DNA of 64,000 bases from Histoplasma ohiense (taxonomy: Eukaryota; Ascomycota; Eurotiomycetes; Onygenales; Ajellomycetaceae). The notes under the pieces were generated by a model. That model was not told the DNA's origin. It was given only the letters and a program-made list of their open reading frames with translations, and did no database searches. The stretch is taken from NCBI GenBank assembly GCA_017607445.1, contig JAEVHH010000002.1, positions 6,292,001 through 6,356,000 of the forward strand, written 5' to 3'. Below are positions 57,878 to 64,000 of the stretch, in pieces. Position numbers and translations under genes: made by a program. The stretch's first letter is position 1; each line of letters opens with the position of its first letter.

Positions 57878-60800
57878 TCTTGGTTCGGTTTTCGGATCGA
57901 AGTCTCAATCGGGGGAGTCATTTTCACTTGGATTGTTAGCCTTGCAAAGGTATCCAGTCAGGGTTATGGAATCCATATTACCAGAACATGATGACTATAA
58001 GTCTTTAGAAAATCGATACTCTAGAATGATTAGAACAACAGAGAGAGAGACTTCCGTGGGAAACAAGGGAGGAAATAGAATGGGCAACCGGTTCTCTTCG
58101 TGCTAACAATCCAAATTTTGAAATGCTGAACAAGCACTGACGTGTTTCCTCAGACTTGTTGGATTGTCAACGATATCCACCAACTCCATCCCCTGCACCA
58201 ACAGGTTCACGCCCACAACAATCTATGAATGACGACAGTACGGAGGACTAAATTCGAGCTTAACGACTTTGTCTGAAATGCCGGTGTAATGACATTTTAC
58301 CACAACTAGACTCGTAAGACGACTCACCATCCAACATCCAATTCCTGTGTGAAATAAAATCATTTCAACTAGTATTAAATCCACAAATATGCTTTGCTTG
58401 CTGTGGTCACTTCTCATTCTTTGAAGGTACTCATCAAGCTCGCTATAATCTGTTGTATTAGCATATATATAGTGCATCTATTATCCAGGGGACTAGATAC
58501 AATATCATTGAAGAATATCAATCAACTGTTAATGATAGTAATAATTAACTATAGTTAACTATAGTGAAAGATGATTTGAGGGCAGAAGAGAGAGATTGCG
58601 AAATATAGAGCTCTCAATTCATCTCTATAACATTCTGGCTTCTAACCTCTGAATCATTGATATGTCTAGGTCCTCGTATCATCGATAGATATCGCTAGAT
58701 ATCCCTGTCATAGCTAGAGATTGATATCATATGTAGCCAGGCAGGTGGGGAGGAGTAATGTATATACTCACCAACATTAGCACAGAATCTCCACATAATC
58801 TCAACATCATTCATCGTCATAATAGAAGATATCTATAAATACTATACATCACCAGTCTTTGTGATTGCACAAAATAAAGATAGAAAAATAATAAATTCAA
58901 AAGTAAGAGATTTGTAATGACAATCATTTTTCAATTAGTATAGGAGAGGTGATTGTGGGGGGAGGGTAAGAAAGCAGAGATTCCTAACATATATATATAT
59001 TCATTGAAAGGAGAGAAGGTTTGAATACGCAGGTAGGGGCTGCAAAGCTAATTGTAGAAGCTAGCGGGTCAGTCAACCGCCCAAAAAATATCGCGAAAAC
59101 CAGTTCTTTCAATTTTCTAGAGTGTGAAAAAAGGGAAGAGAGAGGGGATCAAAAGAAAACCGTTTCATCGTTTGAGGACGTGTACTCTGTAATTAGCCAG
59201 ATTAGGGGTGTAATTATCAATCCCTGTATTATCATATTCGTCGGGAATTGTACCTGTACTGTACATTGTGAATTTTTATGAGCAGCCATCCCACTTAACC
59301 AAAAATTGGATAGATAAATAAATAAAATAAAATAAATCAAAGGAGGAGTCGTTGAAAATAAACAGAACAACAAAGGAAAACCGCACCGAAAAGGACTCAA
59401 GGGTCTGGATTCTGAGGCATTTTGGGGCGATCAAACGCTTTGAGAGTTTGAAATCCGCCAGCGCATGCGAGAACCATCCATTGATGGACCATGGGCCATG
59501 GCCCTTCCATCGTCATTCGATGGACATTCTAGTGAGCCAGCCCTCCATGTTTCTTTTCATTATTTGCTTTTTTATTTGCTTCTCACCTGGGCGTATTTGT
59601 TTTTTCCATCTTTTCTTTGCCATCCATGGTCGTGATGCTTCTGGTTGGCTCTGCTCGCCGGTGGTTGGCACTGGTTCAGTCTTAGAACCAAGAGAATATG
59701 CAGTAAATAAACTTAATATGGATGGCGATTATCATATTGCGGGGGTGATCACTGATCACTGATCAGAGGCATTTTGTGGTGATTTCGTGCTCATCGTTTG
59801 AATTCCTTTTTTTTCCCCCTTCTTTTTGGCCTCTCATCGCAGAAACCCAGACGCTAATAGGTCAGGCGCAACAGATGGCGTCCACGCCCTGAAGCGAAAA
59901 AGTCATGCCATTTTGCCATGGCACGCGGAGAAAATAAGCCGCAAGTACTACGTAAATCTGGCTTTTCTTGCGGAGGACAATGGCCAGCCATCAATTCCAG
60001 GCAATGCCGCTGCCGGACTGTGAGGAGAAATATGTCTGGATAAGAATTCATAATCGTAGTAGCGGTGATAATGGCTGGGATATGGAATTGGAAACGGCGG
60101 TTCGGATTCCTGGTATGAATCTTCCCAAATGCCTGGGGCGTGGGTCATATGCAGGTGATATTACTCTGACATGAAGCTGTTTCTTCTCCCTGTCCGGGCC
60201 TCAATAGTCGGCTGCAATCCATCTGTCTCCTTCATCCTTGTCGCTCCAATTGCCACTAGTCTGCTAGTCATTGTTGCTAGACTATTCTAATGCTCTCCAC
60301 TTCTCCTGAATTCTGGAGTCTCAAGCCCGCAGCTGATTTTTTTTTTTTTTTTTTTTTTTTTTGTTTGCTCTGTTCCTGGGCTGCTGTCCATCGTTTGTAC
60401 CCCCATGGCCGTTCGTACTCTTAGTCGACTAATTTAGCCCCAAACTCTTCGCCTCTTGACCTCTTCTTTCAACTTCGCTAGTCCAACCTCCTCAGAGCTA
60501 AGAGCGCTAGGAGACAGACTTCCCCAGTTCCAGTGCGACGAGGCTTGCTATCTCCACTTCTCCCCTCTGCTCATTTTGGTGCCAATCCATCATCCAAGTC
60601 CATTGGGCTGTCATTCGACTCGCCGACATATCCATCCATTTTCCACAAGCCGCCGGACCTCGCCTGTCCAAGATTTTACAACTCAGACATGTGCTTGTCT
60701 CGTTCATGAGTAGGTTCTCCCTCCAATCAATTTTAATCCTCTCATTAGTCCGCTCGTGCTTGTGTCCGTCTCGCGGGCTGGATTGTGTCCTGTCAAACCC

Positions 60801-61245
60801 ACTTGTCATCATTTCGCTTTCTCGGCTTTGACAGCCAGCTCCTCCATTTCTCCCACTGCTCCAGTCTCACTGGGGTGGTACTGGTGTAGTGCTGCTGCTC
60901 CGCTCCTCATCCTCTCCTTTCTTCTGGCCCCTTCCCTAGCTCACATGTTACCTTTTTGGCAAATTCAAGCTGCCTGGCCAAATCTATCACTGGGAGTTGG
61001 TGCCGTCAAGACCTGCAGGGAAAGAAAACCTGAGAAAAAATAAAGCCTCACATGAAAACTCGTTGCAGTTCTGCATACTGACCTCTCTTTCTCTCTTGTG
61101 CAGATTCTCATTGTTTTGTGATTTGATATTGTTGAAGCTTTTCCTGTTTGTTGCTTTGCAATTGGTCTTGTACAGGTTCGCTTGCGTAACAAAACCCCTT
61201 CGGCTTCTCGACCCTCCTTATCTCTCCATCTATTCCCCCACCCGA
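57878..61245. other. 3.4-kb intergenic region
   Basis: The part around 58480-59010 is AT-rich with short repeated words (TAGTTAACTATAG, ATATCGATAGATATCGC). A T26 tract lies at 60337-60362. From about 60,430 the sequence becomes CT-rich, consistent with a promoter and long leader for the gene at 61283. No supported gene. Confidence 0.4.
60337..60362. repeat. Poly-T homopolymer (26 bases)
   Basis: Uninterrupted T run about 0.9 kb upstream of the large terminal gene. Confidence 0.95.
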
Positions 61246-61268
61246 ATGTTCATGTAAAGTTGATGTGA
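61246..61268 (+). promoter_or_regulatory. Two minimal upstream ORFs before the terminal gene
   Basis: ATG TTC ATG TAA (61246-61257) is followed by ATG TGA (61263-61268), a start codon directly followed by stop. The main ATG is at 61283, only 14 bases after the second stop. Minimal or start-stop uORFs are known in other eukaryotes to stall or divert initiating ribosomes; here the presence is seen, the effect is inferred, and it depends on the transcript starting upstream of 61246. Confidence 0.6.
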
Positions 61269-61282
61269 AAATTCCTGGCACA

Positions 61283-64000
61283 ATGCAGTGCGAACATTTT
61301 ACCAATTCGTTCGGTTCAATATCCGGCCGTCACGGCCGCAGCGTGAGCTTGACTGGCGATACTCCCTTGCAGACGCAAAGCATGCTGTCACCACCTCCAG
61401 TTAACCCAGAGCCCCAATTTATCGCTGCAACCGCTGCAGCCCAGATTGTATCCACAGACCAAAACCTCAATGGTGTAAACCCATCGGCTGGCACCATTGG
61501 TGCCTCCGTCACCCGGTCGTCCCTTACTCTCCTTAACCGTTTCCTAGACAACCTACTTTTCAACATCCTTATGACCGCCAAATCTACGAAATTGAATGCC
61601 ATCAGACCAGCACTGGCTGAAGTACTGAAACCAAGACTTGCAAAGGAGGTTGTTTCTGCAGCGGATGAGGAACTCAGTGAATACATGGGTGGTGGAGAAG
61701 ATGAGGAGCTATCTGACTTTCGTGGAGGCCGCGAGCCAGCTGGACAATTTGAGCTCGAGAGGTCATGGAAGCTTACTCGCTTGCGATGCATGGTATATAC
61801 CCGATTGGGCGACATGGAAGAGGAAGATGAGGAAGAACATCTACGTCGAGAGGGCTTAAGTGAGACGAATGTTGGTCCGGCACGCTTTTCCAATTATATT
61901 GGCCACATAACACCCGCCGCTGCCATATTTCTTACCTCAATTCTGGAGTATATCGGTGAACACTCATTAATAATTGCTGGCGATGCGGCGTCTGCTCGAA
62001 TGAGATCAGGAAGGTCCAGCAGATCCCGGGACGAAAATTCCGATGCGCCAGATGTCGAGATATTAGTAGTCGAGGATATGGACATGGAGAAGCTAGCACT
62101 TAACCCTACCCTTGGCCGGCTGTGGCGTATGTGGAGAAAAAACGTAAGGACTCCCATGCTCTCCAGAACGCTTTCGAGAGAATCTATGTCACGGCGGGGT
62201 CTTCTTCCTCTGAGAGGCACCAGTAGAGCAAGCAGCATCGCAACAATAGAAGAGCCACCCGCCATCCAAGCGCCCCAGAAGACGGGCGCGACTGCACTGG
62301 AGGAAGATTTAAATCCGGCAGATATACCCATCCCGGTCTCCGAAAATGACGTGGATGAAATTGAAGTCCCTGGATTTACTACCGAACTCTCAATAGCCAT
62401 TCAAGCACGGTCATTACGCCCTCGAAGCCTCCTTATTTCCGGATCTGATTACGCCTCCACATCGTGCCGATCTACCTCAAACTCAACGGGGCTGCGAGGC
62501 AGTATAAGTCATTCTCGCTCCAAGTCATTGCCATCCTCGCCATCCCAGCGGCTGCAGTCAGATGGGTATTTTCACTTTGGCCTCAACTCGGGCGTCGGTT
62601 CTGTTAAAGATGAACAGAATCACCTGGAAACGATGATTGAAGATGACGAGCTCACCGACAAACCTTCGGGAACAAAATCTAGTCCACCTGAAATCCCTCC
62701 TCGTAGTAAACAGCGCCAAGACGCCGCAGATATTGAATGCGATGCTGAAAGCAGTGGCCTTTCTGAAATCTTGACCTCTGCATCCACTGATCAGCTGCAT
62801 CGTCCAAAATCACCAAATGGAATACTCAATGCGAAGCTTCAATCTCAAAGGAGCCAAGAACAGCCTGCTCGCCAAGGTCTCGAACGTGAAAGTAACCATC
62901 CTCCTGGATTTTCCAAACACGCACATGATGATACGAATAGTGAAAATCTTCACACCAAACAAGGGCTTCAATATCAAAATAGAGACCATATCGTCAAAAT
63001 CGGTCGGAAACACCACGCCCCGGTACCCATAGTTTCCGAGGATGATGACTCCAGTCCTTCGGACCAATCCAATATCGGACAAGGTCATGCTCACTACGTT
63101 TCTTCTCAAGATTCAATCGTGGAAACATCCTTTGTTGCCGAAACAAACAGAGCTTCATTCCTTCCCTCTCGACTCAGTCCACATCAGGAGGTTGTCGACA
63201 GCTCAAGCAGCAGCCCTAATCAAGATTCTCCACATTCGTTTTCGGGCCACCGGTCGATTAATACAAGCCAAAATGGACAAACTCTTTCCCGAAGTAATTC
63301 GCGGAGACATACCAAAACTTCTAACGGCGGGAATATAACCCCTCGCTACACACCGAATTCCGCTGTTTCGGTGGGGTCTGAGCGGGCCGCAGTCCAGCGC
63401 GTTTCTCCTCCTCCCCCTGCAACTCCTCGTGATTCAAGTTCCAAACCTCGCCGCTCTCTGAGCATCGGCAGCCATCGGGATAAGCGGCCGATAACTTCAG
63501 GATCCGCTACCTCACAAGTTTCCAGTAAACTGTTAAAGGGCCTGGTAGGACGGCAGCCCAATGACCACGATTCAAGGATTCCTTTTCCAATACGCACTTC
63601 TACAGACACAAACTCAACTCTGTCTAAATTTGCAGAAACCGTTGCGGACCCTTCTAACCTGGACCAACTGATTCAAAGCGACGAGACTATACATTTCACT
63701 CTTACCCCGCGAAACATGAGAGAGATGGAGGTAAGTTTCAACTACCGCCTGTATCCCGACTCTGAATATTGACGTATTTAATAGGATTCAAATTCTCCGA
63801 GATGGGAAACCATGCGAAGTGATGCAACCGACACGGACGAATTTGTGAAAAAGACTAGTGCCACTGGAGAGACACAATCGGACGGTAGAAGACCAAGCGT
63901 TTCATCCTCCAAACTGAATGGGCTGCGCATACACTCTCCGTCTACTGCTTCACCTAACAAGTCCACGTTTGTAGAGTCTTCTGTTGTAAAATCGAACCGG
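61283..64000 (+). CDS. Large Ser-rich conserved fungal protein, 3' end outside window
   Basis: Exon 1 runs 61283-63730 (816 codons), intron 63731-63784 (donor gtaagt, acceptor aatag), and exon 2 starts with DSNSPRWETMRSD and runs off the window end. The likely start is MQCEHFTNSFG; the longer frame upstream begins with a GTG, not ATG. Two blocks look ordered: LTLLNRFLDNLLFNILMTAK with LNAIRPALAEVLKPRLAKE (about 88-130), and NYIGHITPAAAIFLTSIL with EYIGEHSLIIAGDAA (about 207-240), separated by an acidic stretch; the helix pattern recalls a histone-like fold but this is not established. The remainder is low complexity and rich in Ser, with many SPxx and SRS sites and PPPPATPRD near 710. No membrane segment. 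I do not recognise a named function. Confidence 0.82.

Noticed and set aside
58480..59010. AT-rich repeated words as a CRISPR-like or centromeric array
   Set aside because: Words are short, irregular and lack fixed spacing; eukaryotic nuclear DNA would not carry a CRISPR array.

Overview
This is a stretch of nuclear chromosome from a filamentous ascomycete. The genes have short GT-AG introns (about 50 to 210 bases), long gene-free gaps, a spliced tRNA-Asp, a WetA-like conidiation regulator, fungal-type ORM, FLC/TRP-like and calponin-like proteins, and Ser-rich proteins of a kind common in Eurotiomycetes. Order Onygenales fits the protein wording and the low gene density, but that is an impression, not a computed placement. 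Coding exons were joined by eye from reading frame plus splice signals, so ends of introns are predictions.

Layout. 1-7 kb: U1 snRNP subunit C (+), an intron-containing tRNA-Asp (-), and a nine-helix FLC-type flavin-carrier/TRP-like protein (-). 9.8-13.9 kb: the ribosome-biogenesis helicase Has1 (+), convergent with an MpaB/DUF2236-type oxygenase-like protein (-). 13.9-18.5 kb is gene-free as far as can be seen. 18.5-23.6 kb: a 1638-residue Ser/Arg-rich protein of unknown role. 25-33.6 kb is the densest part: ORM1-type sphingolipid regulator (-), AIR1/2-type zinc-knuckle RNA-surveillance protein (+), HAD phosphatase (-), a conserved unknown (+) and an F-box-like protein (-), in alternating divergent and convergent pairs. 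37.3-38.5 kb: a five-exon short-chain dehydrogenase. 42.2-45.5 kb: calponin-homology protein (-) divergent from the complex I assembly factor NDUFAF2 (+). 47.2-48.8 kb: WetA-like regulator (-). 52.9-54.2 kb: acidic protein with a possible PP1-docking arrangement (+). 56.2-57.9 kb: two broken kinase-family genes, one SRPK-like and one APH-like. 61.3 kb to the end: the 5' part of a large Ser-rich protein whose start is preceded by two minimal uORFs.

The genes do not form a pathway or cluster; most are housekeeping genes (splicing, ribosome assembly, RNA surveillance, lipid homeostasis, respiration, cytoskeleton), with one developmental regulator. No CRISPR array, no intact transposon and no convincing biosynthetic cluster were seen. 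The points most worth a second look are the non-canonical first splice donor of the U1-C gene, the start-stop uORF pair at 61.25 kb, the intronic CAT repeat that would encode poly-His if retained, the kinase relics, and the SILK plus VHF arrangement in the acidic protein.
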